64,000 nt of DNA, from assembly GCF_000389965.1 (NCBI RefSeq), contig NC_021191.1, positions 6,573,501 through 6,637,500 of the forward strand. The letters run 5' to 3'. The translations under genes and the position numbers were made by a program. Under the pieces are notes generated by a model that was not told the origin of the DNA, did not search any database, and saw nothing but the letters and a program-made list of their open reading frames with translations. Below are positions 10,147-18,366 of this stretch, piece after piece. Origin of the DNA: Actinoplanes sp. N902-109 (GTDB taxonomy: Bacteria > Actinomycetota > Actinomycetes > Mycobacteriales > Micromonosporaceae). Each line of letters opens with the position of its first letter. The stretch's first letter is position 1.

Positions 10147-11436
10147 ATGACGTCAGAGGCTTCATTCCGCCTGGAGGACCCCACCGGAATTCACCTCGGG
10201 CAGGACATCCATGCGACGGAGGCGACAATGCTGGCCTCCGCCGCCGCCTGGCGGGAAGGCCGGATCGACCGGTGTCGCGAGCTCGCTCAGCAAGCCGGGT
10301 CCGGGCAGGACGACACCACCGCCGCCGATCGCGACCGCACCCGTCTCGCCCAGGTCTGGCACGCCATCGTTCTCGTCCGCCTCGGTGAGCTGCCGTACGG
10401 CCGTCAGGAGCTGGCCCGCGCGCTGACCCGCGACAACCACGTCCCGAGCGATCGCCTGCTGGCCGCGGCCACGCTGTGCCGCTCGGAGCTCGCGCTCGCG
10501 GTGGGCCAGCTCGACGAGGCGGTCACCGCTGCCCGGGACGGGCTGGAGCTGGCCGAGCGGGCGGCCATGCGCACCCTGCTGCCGCTGGGCCGGACCCTGC
10601 TGGCGCAAAGCGCGCTGCGGCAGGGCGACATGAACGCCGTCGGCACGTACGTCAACCAGCTCAAGGACGACGCGCTGCTCGGGCACACCCGGTACATGCC
10701 GGGCCGATGCTCGTGGGCCATCACCCAGATCCTGGAGGCCCGTGACGGCACCGCCAGCGTCGCGCACCTCATCGAGAGCATCACCACCGACACGCGCCTG
10801 CTGATGGAACTGCTGATGGCCAACCCGGCGGCAGCGGCCTGGCTGGTGCGGGCCGCGCTGAAGCTGGACGCCCGGGACCTCGCCGGCCGGGTCGTCTTCC
10901 ACGCGCACGGCCTCTCGCTGTGCAACCCCCAGTACCCGCTGCTCTACGCCTCCGCGCTGCACGCCGCGGGGCTTTTCGACGACAGCGCCGAGCGCATCCT
11001 CACCGCCGAGGGGCTCACCCAGGACCCGTGGGCCCGAGCCTCGGCGGCCGAGGACGCGGGACTGCTGCTGTCCGCCCGAGCCTGTGAGCAGGATGCGGCG
11101 GTGGCCGCCTTGAGCCGGGCCGCCGACGGCTACCTCGACATCGGGGCGGCGCGCGACATGTTCCGGGTCAACAGCAAACTGCGCGAACTGGGTGTACGCC
11201 GGCGGCAGGTACCGCGGCTGACCGGGCGGGCCGGCACCAGCGCGGGCCCGCTGACCGACACCGAGTTCGCCGTGGCCGAGCTGGTCAGCCAGGGCCTGAC
11301 CAACGCGGGGGTGGGCAGGCAGCTGTTCATCTCGACGCACACGGTGGCGTTCCACCTGAGGAAGGTGTTCCGCAAGCTCGACGTCAGTTCCCGGGTCGAG
11401 CTGGCCAGCACCTGGAAGCAGATCGCGACGTCCTGA
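10147..11436 (+). CDS. LuxR-type transcriptional regulator, probable cluster activator
   Basis: A 429-residue protein. The C-terminal ~65 residues form a LuxR/GerE helix-turn-helix (LTDTEFAVAELVSQGLTNAG, then FISTHTVAFHLRKVFRKLDV). The N-terminal ~360 residues are helical and TPR-like, with no Walker A motif, so this looks like the C-terminal half of a LAL (MalT-type) regulator that has lost its ATPase domain. ATG at 10147 follows GAGGGA. It is the only dedicated transcription factor inside the cluster and lies next to PKS1 and the precursor genes. I infer that it binds the shared CTRYCAR-N5-GGGAT motif; nothing in the sequence proves this. Confidence 0.88.
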   Translation: MTSEASFRLEDPTGIHLGQDIHATEATMLASAAAWREGRIDRCRELAQQAGSGQDDTTAADRDRTRLAQVWHAIVLVRLGELPYGRQELARALTRDNHVPSDRLLAAATLCRSELALAVGQLDEAVTAARDGLELAERAAMRTLLPLGRTLLAQSALRQGDMNAVGTYVNQLKDDALLGHTRYMPGRCSWAITQILEARDGTASVAHLIESITTDTRLLMELLMANPAAAAWLVRAALKLDARDLAGRVVFHAHGLSLCNPQYPLLYASALHAAGLFDDSAERILTAEGLTQDPWARASAAEDAGLLLSARACEQDAAVAALSRAADGYLDIGAARDMFRVNSKLRELGVRRRQVPRLTGRAGTSAGPLTDTEFAVAELVSQGLTNAGVGRQLFISTHTVAFHLRKVFRKLDVSSRVELASTWKQIATS

Positions 11437-11446
11437 GCGGCGACGA

Positions 11447-11463
11447 CTATCGACTTCGGTGAT
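11447..11463 (+). promoter_or_regulatory. Weak copy of the shared operator before the acyl-CoA dehydrogenase
   Basis: CTATCGA-CTTCG-GTGAT keeps the spacing of the cluster motif but differs at several positions and has no good -10 hexamer at the expected distance. It lies 35 nt upstream of the GTG at 11499. It may be chance. Confidence 0.25.
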
Positions 11464-11498
11464 TGTGCCGGGGTGGCTCCCGGCGCGAGTCTGACCTG

Positions 11499-12656
11499 GT
11501 GGACAACGACGATTTCCTCGCCCTGGACGACCAGCTCGACGACGCCGAACGCTCGGTGCGCGACACCGTTCGCGCGTACGCCGACGAGCATTTCCTGCCC
11601 CGCGTGGACGACTGGTACCAGGACGGCGAACTGCCCCGGCAGATCGCCAAGGACCTCGGCGGCCTCGGCCTGCTCGGCATGCAGCTCGACGGGTACGGCT
11701 GCGCGAACGCCTCCCCGGCGGCCTACGGTGTGGCCTGCCGGGAACTGGAAGCGGTGGATTCCGGCCTGCGCAGCTTCTTGTCGGTGCAGAGCTGCCTGGC
11801 CATGTACGCGATCCACCGCTGGGGGGACGACCGGCAGCGCCAGGAGTGGCTGCCCGCGATGGCCGCCGGCGATGCGCTGGGCTGTTTCGGGCTGACCGAG
11901 CCGGAGTCCGGTTCCGATCCGGCGTCGATGCGCACGGTGGCCCGCCGCGTCGGTGGCGACTGGGTGATCGACGGGACCAAGGCGTGGATCTCCAACGCGA
12001 CGATCGCCGACGTCGCCGTCATCTGGGCGGGTACCGAGGCGGGTCCGCGCGGCTTCCTGGTGCCCTCGTCGGCTCCGGGCTGGACCGCGACCGAGATCCG
12101 GGACAAGCTGTCGCTGCGCGCGTCGGTCTCGACGAATCTGCGCCTGGAGAACGTCCGGGTGCCCGCCTCGGCCATGCTGCCGCTGGGCCGCGGGCTCAAG
12201 GCGCCGCTGTCCTGTCTCAACGAGGCCCGTTTCGGCATCCTCTGGGGTCTGGCCGGGGCCGCCCGCACCTGCTACTCGGCCGCCCTCGAGTACGCCGGGC
12301 GGCGCCACCAGTTCGGCCGGCCGATCGCCGGGTTCCAGCTGACCCAGCGCAAGCTGGCCACCATGGTCGTCGAGCTGACCCACGCCGGGCTCACCGCCTT
12401 CCGGCTGGCCCAGCTCAAACGGGCGGGTACGGTGACCCCCGAGCAGATCAGCCTCGGCAAGCTGGCGAACGCGCGCTCGGCGATCGAGGTGGCCCGCACC
12501 GCCCGGACGATCCTGGGCGCGGACGGCATCACCATGGCCCACCCGGTCGCCCGGCACCTGGCCAACCTCGACGCGGTGCTGACCGTGGAGGGCACCGAGG
12601 AGATGCACCAGCTGATCATCGGGCGCGCGGTGACCGGGATCTCCGCGTTCCGCTGA
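11499..12656 (+). CDS. Acyl-CoA dehydrogenase (glutaryl-CoA dehydrogenase-like)
   Basis: FAD enzyme of 385 residues that introduces an alpha,beta double bond into an acyl-CoA; glutaryl-CoA relatives also decarboxylate. Seen in the sequence: the FAD/substrate signature FGLTEPESGSDPASM, the GTKAWISNA strand, and the C-terminal VEGTEEMHQLIIGRA segment with the catalytic Glu position of the glutaryl-CoA dehydrogenase group. The start is taken as GTG 11499 (VDNDDFLAL), which gives the family length; the Shine-Dalgarno is poor. It follows the LuxR gene by 62 nt and converges on the carboxyltransferase operon. In context it probably makes or consumes an acyl-CoA starter or extender. The exact substrate cannot be read. 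Confidence 0.85.
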   Translation: MDNDDFLALDDQLDDAERSVRDTVRAYADEHFLPRVDDWYQDGELPRQIAKDLGGLGLLGMQLDGYGCANASPAAYGVACRELEAVDSGLRSFLSVQSCLAMYAIHRWGDDRQRQEWLPAMAAGDALGCFGLTEPESGSDPASMRTVARRVGGDWVIDGTKAWISNATIADVAVIWAGTEAGPRGFLVPSSAPGWTATEIRDKLSLRASVSTNLRLENVRVPASAMLPLGRGLKAPLSCLNEARFGILWGLAGAARTCYSAALEYAGRRHQFGRPIAGFQLTQRKLATMVVELTHAGLTAFRLAQLKRAGTVTPEQISLGKLANARSAIEVARTARTILGADGITMAHPVARHLANLDAVLTVEGTEEMHQLIIGRAVTGISAFR

Positions 12657-12674
12657 CCGGCCGGCCCGCTGACG

Positions 12675-12708
12675 CGCCCGGGACCCAGCGTGCGGCGGGT
12701 CCCGGGCG
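12675..12708. terminator. Bidirectional hairpin terminator between converging genes
   Basis: GCCCGGGACCC (12676-12686) pairs perfectly with GGGTCCCGGGC (12697-12707) around a 10-nt loop, with one further C-G pair outside. It lies in the 57-nt gap between the stop codons of two converging genes. Confidence 0.8.
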
Positions 12709-12713
12709 GCCGG

Positions 12714-14309
12714 TCAGAGCGGGATGTTCCCGTGCTTGCGGTCGGGGGTGGCGACCCGCTTGCCCGCCAGCAGACGCAGCGCCCGGCTCACGTGGCCACG
12801 GGTGTGTGACGGCGGGATGACGGCGTCCACATAGCCACGGCCGGCCGCCTGGTACGGGTTCACCTGCTGCTCGTACTCCCGCTCCAGCTCGGCCCGGCGG
12901 GCGGCCCGGTCCGCCTCGCCGAGCCCGGCCAGCTCCACCCGGTTGAGGACGCTGACCGCGCCGGCCGCCCCGGTCACGGCGATCTGGGCGGTCGGCCACG
13001 CCAGGTTGACGTCGGCACCGAGGTGCTTGGAGCCCATCACCCCGTACGCACCGCCGTACGCCTTCCGCGTGATCACCGTGATCTTGGGGACGGTGGCCTC
13101 GGCATACGCATAGATCAGTTTCGCGCCACGCCGGATCAGCCCGTTCCACTCCTGGTCGGTGCCCGGCAGGAAACCCGGCACGTCGACGAAGGTCACCAGC
13201 GGGATGTTGAACGCGTCGCAGGTCCGCACGAACCTGGCCGCCTTCTCGGCCGCGTCGATGTTCAGCGCCCCGGCGAACCGGGCCGGCTGGTTGGCGACCA
13301 CGCCGACGCTGCGGCCGTCCACCCGGCCGAAGCCGCACACGATGTTCGGCGCGAACAGCGGCTGGACCTCCAGCACCTCGCCGTCGTCGAGGACACGGAC
13401 CAGGATCTCCCGCACGTCGTACGCCCGGCGCGGCGAGTCCGGGATCAGCGAGTCGAGGTCGAGGTCGGAGGTCGTCGGCTCGGCGGCGGTCCCGGCCCGC
13501 GGCACCGACGGCGGCTGCTCCCGGTTGTTGCCCGGCAGGTGACCCAGCAGCCTGCGGACGTAGTCGAGCGCGGCGGGCTCGTCGGCGGCGAGGTGGTGTG
13601 CCACACCGGTACGCGTGTTGTGCAGCCGTCCCCCGCCGAGATCCTCCAGGTCGATCTCCTGGCCGGTGGCCGCCCGGACGATGCCCGGTCCGGTGATGAA
13701 CATGTGGCTGGTCCGGTCGACCATCACCGTGAAGTCGGTCAACGCCGGGGAGTAGACGGCACCGCCCGCACACGGACCCATGATCAGCGAGATCTGCGGT
13801 ACGACACCGGAGGTCGCGACGTTACGCATGAAGATCTCGCCGTAGATGCGCAGCGCGACGACACCCTCCGGGATGCGTGCTCCCCCGCCGTCGTTGATGC
13901 CGACGATCGGGCAGCCGACCCGTACGGCCAGGTCCATCGCCTTGAGGATCTTCTCGCCGCCCACCTCGCCGACCGCACCGCCGAAGACCGTGGCGTCCTG
14001 GCTGTAGACCACGACCGGGCGGCCGCCGACCATGCCGGTGCCGGTGACCACCCCGTCGCCGGCCGGGCGCCGGGAGGCCATGCCGGTGGCGGCACTGCGG
14101 TGTGCCGCCAGGGCGTCGATCTCCACGAAGGAGCCCGGGTCGAGGAGCCCGGCGATGCGCTCGCGTGCCGTGCCGCGGCCGCGGGCACGCTGGCGGGTGA
14201 CGGCCGCCGCGCCGCCGTTGCGCTCGGCTTCCGCCGTACGGTCGGACAGGTCCTTGAGCTTGCCGGCGGTGGTGTCCGGCGAGGCGTCCCGACTGTCCCC
14301 GGTCAGCAC
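12714..14309 (-). CDS. pccB: Acyl-CoA carboxylase carboxyltransferase (beta) subunit
   Basis: Transfers the carboxyl group from carboxybiotin to propionyl- or acetyl-CoA, giving methylmalonyl- or malonyl-CoA. The 531-residue protein has both crotonase-like halves of the family: GGARIPEGVVAL and MGPCAGGAVYSPAL in the N-terminal half, FVDVPGFLPGTDQE and KAYGGAYGVMGSKHLGAD in the C-terminal half, with the usual length. GTG 14309 overlaps the stop of the ketoreductase gene by 7 nt, so it is the third gene of an operon. No biotin-carrier/carboxylase alpha subunit lies nearby, so it must borrow one from elsewhere in the genome. Several ATs of the cluster are methylmalonyl-type, so supply of that extender is the likely role; propionyl specificity is inferred. 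Confidence 0.9.
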   Translation of the reverse strand: MLTGDSRDASPDTTAGKLKDLSDRTAEAERNGGAAAVTRQRARGRGTARERIAGLLDPGSFVEIDALAAHRSAATGMASRRPAGDGVVTGTGMVGGRPVVVYSQDATVFGGAVGEVGGEKILKAMDLAVRVGCPIVGINDGGGARIPEGVVALRIYGEIFMRNVATSGVVPQISLIMGPCAGGAVYSPALTDFTVMVDRTSHMFITGPGIVRAATGQEIDLEDLGGGRLHNTRTGVAHHLAADEPAALDYVRRLLGHLPGNNREQPPSVPRAGTAAEPTTSDLDLDSLIPDSPRRAYDVREILVRVLDDGEVLEVQPLFAPNIVCGFGRVDGRSVGVVANQPARFAGALNIDAAEKAARFVRTCDAFNIPLVTFVDVPGFLPGTDQEWNGLIRRGAKLIYAYAEATVPKITVITRKAYGGAYGVMGSKHLGADVNLAWPTAQIAVTGAAGAVSVLNRVELAGLGEADRAARRAELEREYEQQVNPYQAAGRGYVDAVIPPSHTRGHVSRALRLLAGKRVATPDRKHGNIPL

Positions 14310-15052
14310 ACCGGACCTCCCGCCACCTGGATGACCTGTCCCGAGACGAACGACGCCTGCTCACCGGCCAGGAACGCGACGACCGCGGCGATCTCCTCCG
14401 GCCGGCCGACCCGCCGCAGCGCGATGCCGGCCGCCGCCTGCGCCTGGTGCTCGGCCACGGTCTGCCGCGCCCGGGCGGCCAGCGCCGCGGTCATGTCGGT
14501 CGCGATGTAGCCGGGCGCGACCGCGTTCACGGTGATGTTGAGCGGCCCGAGCTCCAGCGCGAGCGTCTTGGTCAGGCCCTCGATGCCCGCCTTGGCCGCC
14601 GAGTAGTTCGCCTGCCCGGGGTTGCCGAGCGCCGCGACGCTCGACAGGTTGACGACCCGGCCGGACCCGGCCTTGGCCATGTGGTCGACGACGGCCTGGG
14701 TCATCAGGAACGTCCCGCGCAGGTTGACCCCGAGCACCAGGTCCCAGTCGCCGGGCGACATCAGGAACAGGGCGTTGTCGCGTACCGCACCGGCGTTGTT
14801 GACCAGGACGGCCGGCGGGCCGAGCGCCTCGGCCACCCGGTCGGTCGCGGCCCGCGCCGCATCGGGGTCGTTCACGTCGGCCTCGACGGCGATGGCCCGG
14901 CCCCCGGTGCTGGCGATGCGGTCGGCGATGGCGGTGGCGGCGTCCCGGTCGAGGTCGAGGGCGGCGACCGGCATCCCCTCGGCGGCCAGCCGCAGGGCGA
15001 TGCAGGCCCCGATGCCCCGGCCCGCGCCGGTCACGACGGCTACCCGGCTCAT
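14303..15052 (-). CDS. fabG: Short-chain dehydrogenase, 3-oxoacyl-ACP reductase type
   Basis: A 249-residue NAD(P)H-dependent SDR. Visible motifs are the cofactor loop TGAGRGIG (residues 8-15), NNAG near 90, the catalytic Ser in NLSSVAAL, YSAAK with the Tyr and Lys, and a C-terminal GQVIQVAGG. Length and motif order are those of FabG. ATG at 15052 overlaps the stop of the CoA-transferase gene (ATGA), and the 3' end overlaps the carboxyltransferase start. It probably reduces a 3-oxoacyl-CoA or -ACP intermediate made by the same operon, rather than serving primary fatty acid synthesis; that is inference from position. Confidence 0.88.
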   Translation of the reverse strand: MSRVAVVTGAGRGIGACIALRLAAEGMPVAALDLDRDAATAIADRIASTGGRAIAVEADVNDPDAARAATDRVAEALGPPAVLVNNAGAVRDNALFLMSPGDWDLVLGVNLRGTFLMTQAVVDHMAKAGSGRVVNLSSVAALGNPGQANYSAAKAGIEGLTKTLALELGPLNITVNAVAPGYIATDMTAALAARARQTVAEHQAQAAAGIALRRVGRPEEIAAVVAFLAGEQASFVSGQVIQVAGGPVC

Positions 15053-16311
15053 GCGACCGGCGCGGCTTCGGCGCGGGCCGGCGGGAGCCCGATGGCGTCC
15101 AGGTCCCCCAGCACGGCGATCCGCTCGTCGGCATAACCGAGGTCACGCAGCACCGCCTCGGTGTGCTCGCCGAGCGCGGGCACCGGGCCCATCGGCAGTT
15201 CCACGTCGGCGAAGGTGAACGGCGGCAGCAGCCCGCGCACCACGCCGGCCGGTGTGCCGACCGGCCGCCAGCGCTGTCGCGCCGCCAGCTGCGGATGGTC
15301 GAGCAGGTCGTTGGCGTCACCCAGCCGGGCGTACGCGATGCCGGCCCGCTGCAGGGACTGCTCCAGCGCCGCACCGGCCAGCCGGGACGTGACCCCGGCG
15401 ATGAGTGCGTTGAGGGCGCCACGGCCATGCACCCGTGCCTCGTTGGTGGCCCACTCCGGGTCGGTGGCGAGGTGCGGCCGGTCGAGCACGTCGCACGCGA
15501 ACCGCACCCATTCCCGGTCGTTCTGCACGCCGATCATCACGTCGGCCCCGTCGGCGGTCGGGAAGGCGTCGTACGGCGCGACCGAGGCGTGGGACAGGCC
15601 CATCCGCTGCGGCGTCCGGCCGGTGCCCTGGGCGAAGTAGAGGTGGAAACCCATCCACTCGCTGGTGGCCTCCAGCATGGAGATCTCGATCTCGGCGCCG
15701 AGGCCGGTGGTCGTCCGCCGGAACAGGGCCGCCAGCACCGACGACAGGGCGTACATGCCGGCGGCGATGTCGGACGCGGGGAAGCCCGCCTTGGCCGGGC
15801 GGTCGGGCGAGCCGGTCACCGAGATCAGCGCGGCCTCGCACTGCACCAGCATGTCGTAGGCGCGGCGGGTTTCGTACGGGCCGCCGCTGCCGTAGCCCGA
15901 CATGTCGACGGTGACCAGGCGGGGGTGCCGGGCGCGCAGGGTGGCCGCGCCGAAGCCGAGCCGTTCGGTGGCGCCGGGTGCGAGGTTCTGCACGAAGACG
16001 TCGGCGGTGGCGATCAACCGGGCGAGCACATCGCGCCCGCCGGGCGTCTTCACATCGAGCGCCACGGACTGCTTGCCACGGTTGAGCCAGACGAAGTGGC
16101 TGGACTGGCCCTTGATCGTCGAGTCGTAGCCGCGGGCGAAGTCGCCGCCCTCCCGGCGTTCGACCTTGACCACCCGGGCACCGAGATCAGCGAGATGACG
16201 GGTGGCGAGCGGCGCGGCGACGGCCTGCTCCAGCGCCACGACCGTGACCCCGGCGAGCGGCAGGGGCGCCCGCTCGGCGACGGTGGGAGCAAGCGGCGGC
16301 TGAGGATCCAT
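15049..16311 (-). CDS. Family III (CaiB/BaiF-type) CoA-transferase
   Basis: Moves CoA between carboxylic acids through an aspartyl-CoA intermediate. The 420-residue protein carries the family features: LAGVTVVALEQAVAAPLATR at the N-terminus, DLGARVVKVE, LNRGKQSVALD, the SGYGSGGP loop, and AYDMLVQ with the candidate nucleophilic Asp. ATG 16311 is chosen because the family domain begins about 15 residues later; upstream codons are not conserved-looking. It is first in an operon with the ketoreductase and carboxyltransferase genes and has the shared cluster promoter about 80 nt upstream. It may activate the acid that feeds PKS loading or extension. Substrate unknown. Confidence 0.87.
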   Translation of the reverse strand: MDPQPPLAPTVAERAPLPLAGVTVVALEQAVAAPLATRHLADLGARVVKVERREGGDFARGYDSTIKGQSSHFVWLNRGKQSVALDVKTPGGRDVLARLIATADVFVQNLAPGATERLGFGAATLRARHPRLVTVDMSGYGSGGPYETRRAYDMLVQCEAALISVTGSPDRPAKAGFPASDIAAGMYALSSVLAALFRRTTTGLGAEIEISMLEATSEWMGFHLYFAQGTGRTPQRMGLSHASVAPYDAFPTADGADVMIGVQNDREWVRFACDVLDRPHLATDPEWATNEARVHGRGALNALIAGVTSRLAGAALEQSLQRAGIAYARLGDANDLLDHPQLAARQRWRPVGTPAGVVRGLLPPFTFADVELPMGPVPALGEHTEAVLRDLGYADERIAVLGDLDAIGLPPARAEAAPVA

Positions 16312-16388
16312 TGAGGCGGCTCCGATCGGCTCCGGAAGCGCCGGGACCCGGTCCGAGCAGGCAATCCACGGCGCGGGACGTTGTCTGT

Positions 16389-16434
16389 ACCGTACGTCCG
16401 GGCCGCCGCGGGCGGGCATCCCTCGACCTGACAG
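16389..16434 (-). promoter_or_regulatory. CoA-transferase operon promoter with shared cluster operator
   Basis: Coding strand: CTGTCAG-GTCGA-GGGAT (16418-16434), then 23 nt, then TACGGT (16389-16394), a perfect match to TASSRT. The predicted transcript starts near 16382, about 70 nt before the ATG at 16311. Confidence 0.6.
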
Positions 16435-16498
16435 TGCGCCCCGGGCCGGCCGTGATCGGGAACGGCCGGTCCGGACTGCACCGGTCAGCGGGCGCGTC

Positions 16499-17119
16499 TC
16501 AGCGCGGCGTCAGGAACGCGCGCAGCGGGGTGGCGGCGTGCCGTCCCGCGTCGTGCTCGATCGCCTCGGCGAGCGAGTGCAGCTGGGCGGCGGCGACCCG
16601 CTGGACGAACGGGTCGACGAAGGTCGTGGTGATCTCGCCGGTCGCCTCGTCCTTGACGTTCTGCAGCCGGGTGCCGGCCTCGTTGACGATCAGGTTCGGT
16701 CCCGAGATGACGTGGGCGTGGCACTCGTGCAGCACGCGGCTGAGGTCCGCCATGCAGTTGCGGCCCAGGTTGCGGCCCGGCGTCGCCACCATGACACACA
16801 CGCTCTTGCCGAGCAGTGCGGAGCTGGACACCGGACGGGACGCCCAGTCGATGGCGTTCTTGACCACGCCGGGGATCGAGTTGTTGTATTCCGGGGTGGC
16901 GATCAGGAAGCCGTCCGCCGCCGTGATCGCCGTCCGCAGGCGCTGCACCGGCTCGGGCGCGTCCTCGACGTCGAGGTCCTGGTTGTAGTGCGGGAGGTCG
17001 CCGAGGCCGGCGAAGATGTCGAACTCCATGTTGTCGGGCGCGACACTCGGCAGGGCTCGGAGGAGCTGGGTGTTGAAGGATTCCTGACGTAGCGATCCGG
17101 ACAGCGCGAGAATTCGCAA
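16499..17119 (-). CDS. NADPH-dependent FMN reductase / NAD(P)H-quinone reductase family
   Basis: Flavodoxin-fold protein of 206 residues. It opens with ILALSGSLRQESFN (phosphate-binding loop) and has the family motif TPEYNNSIPGVVKNAIDW near residue 80. TTG 17119 is taken as start because it begins the family-typical MRILALSGS and has GGAAGAGAG about 8 nt upstream; the longer frame to 17176 would add non-conserved residues. Such enzymes supply reduced FMN or reduce quinones. In this cluster it could feed the luciferase-like monooxygenase at 43782-44834, or keep a hydroquinone reduced. It stands alone as a short transcription unit with a palindrome upstream. Confidence 0.85.
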   Translation of the reverse strand: MRILALSGSLRQESFNTQLLRALPSVAPDNMEFDIFAGLGDLPHYNQDLDVEDAPEPVQRLRTAITAADGFLIATPEYNNSIPGVVKNAIDWASRPVSSSALLGKSVCVMVATPGRNLGRNCMADLSRVLHECHAHVISGPNLIVNEAGTRLQNVKDEATGEITTTFVDPFVQRVAAAQLHSLAEAIEHDAGRHAATPLRAFLTPR

Positions 17120-17228
17120 GGGGGTGACTCTCTTCCTGGAGCGGAGGGTGCCGCCCGCATCGGCCCGGCAAGCCACCAGGGCGAATGGGGCAAAGACCGC
17201 AGAACTCTACCGCATTCGCGCGCGGAGC

Positions 17229-17246
17229 CGCTATCCGAATATAGCG
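17229..17246. promoter_or_regulatory. Inverted repeat upstream of the FMN reductase
   Basis: CGCTAT-CCGAAT-ATAGCG is a perfect 6-bp inverted repeat with a 6-bp spacer in the 140-nt gap upstream of the reductase. It is AT-richer than its surroundings, as operators often are. The binding protein is unknown. Confidence 0.35.
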
Positions 17247-17259
17247 TTCGGTGATCGAC

Positions 17260-18288
17260 TCAGAACATTGCGACGTCCACCAATACCTTACCGACCGACC
17301 CGGCCTTCACCGCGTCGTGTGCCTCCGCCGTGCGTTCCAGCGGGAAGCGCAGCACCGGAAGGCCCGAGTCCGCCCCGACGGTCAGCGCACCGGCCGCCAC
17401 CGCCGTGGCCACGTCCGAGACAGCGATCTCCTTGGCGGCGGCCGGCAACGTCGTACCGAGGACGAACTGGTAGCGCGTGTTGCGTCCCATGAGGACAGCG
17501 GTCGGCAGGGTGACCTGGCCACGGCCCTCGGTCGCATAGACGGCGACGGTCCCGGCCGGAGCGAGCACCTGCTGATCCACGTCGGCGTACGCCGACGGCG
17601 CCACCTGCACGATCAGGTCGACACCGTCGGGGACAGCAGCGCGTACGTCGGTCACCGCCGTGCCCGCACGATAGTCGACGGCGTGCTGGGCCCCGGCCGC
17701 CCGCACGCGCTTCTCCTGCTCGGGGCGACTCGCTGTGGCGACCACCTCGGCACCGCTCCAGACCGCGAGCTGGATCGCCGCGTGGCCGACCGTGCCGGTG
17801 CCGCCCACCACGAGCACCCGGCGCCCGGTCAGCGTGCCCGGGCCGAGGTGGGCGGGCGCACCCGCCATGGCGAGCAGGCAGGCGTGCGCCGCCACGGCCG
17901 GCAGGCCGATCCCGGCGCCCGTCTCGTCGGACACCTCCGGCGGCAAGGCGACCGCCTGGTGCTGCGGGACGACGACGTACTCGGCGGCGGTGCCGGCCGG
18001 GCGGCGCCAGGCCGCGTCCCACAGCCACACCCGCTGGCCCGTCCGGGCCCGGTCGACGCCCTCGCCGACGGCATCGATCACACCGCTGCCGTCGTGGTGC
18101 GGGATGACCTCCGGATACAGCAGCTTGCCCTGGACATGGCCGAACTGCCGGCACTTCCAGTCGGTGGCGTTGACGCCGGAGACCCGTACCCGCACCCGGA
18201 CCTCGCCGGGACCGGGTGACGGCGTGGGCCGCTCGGCCAGTTCGAGGACGTCGCTGGCACCGACCGAGGTGTAGATGATGGCCTTCAT
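17260..18288 (-). CDS. NADPH:quinone reductase-like MDR oxidoreductase
   Basis: Zinc-free medium-chain dehydrogenase/reductase of 342 residues. MKAIIYTSVGASDVLEL is the standard opening, SGVNATDWKCR and PHHDGSGVIDAVGEGV follow, and VLVVGGTGTVGHAAIQLA is the NADPH-binding fold (about residues 155-172). It lacks the four-Cys structural zinc lobe. The start ATG 18288 matches the family N-terminus. It lies between the PapA-type acyltransferase and the FMN reductase. It may reduce an enoyl or quinone intermediate; the product is not readable. The -10-like TAGCGT at 18296-18301 sits so close to the ATG that the transcript may be leaderless. Confidence 0.87.
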   Translation of the reverse strand: MKAIIYTSVGASDVLELAERPTPSPGPGEVRVRVRVSGVNATDWKCRQFGHVQGKLLYPEVIPHHDGSGVIDAVGEGVDRARTGQRVWLWDAAWRRPAGTAAEYVVVPQHQAVALPPEVSDETGAGIGLPAVAAHACLLAMAGAPAHLGPGTLTGRRVLVVGGTGTVGHAAIQLAVWSGAEVVATASRPEQEKRVRAAGAQHAVDYRAGTAVTDVRAAVPDGVDLIVQVAPSAYADVDQQVLAPAGTVAVYATEGRGQVTLPTAVLMGRNTRYQFVLGTTLPAAAKEIAVSDVATAVAAGALTVGADSGLPVLRFPLERTAEAHDAVKAGSVGKVLVDVAMF

Positions 18289-18340
18289 ACCGGTGACGCT
18301 AGAAGCGGCCACCGGGCCGCACAACGGCCGCGACGAGGTT

Positions 18341-18357
18341 CTACCAGCTCTGGGGAC
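18341..18357 (+). promoter_or_regulatory. Shared cluster operator, inverted copy
   Basis: CTACCAG-CTCTG-GGGAC lies 53 nt upstream of the quinone reductase ATG but in the opposite orientation to the other copies relative to its gene, with no -10 hexamer 22 nt downstream. Its core CCAGCTCTGG is nearly palindromic, so orientation may not matter. Confidence 0.4.
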
Positions 18358-18366
18358 GCGAGCCGG

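Noticed and set aside
11447..11463. Seventh copy of the shared operator before the acyl-CoA dehydrogenase as a full member of the set
   Set aside because: Spacing is right but several consensus positions differ and no -10 hexamer follows; kept only as a low-confidence site.
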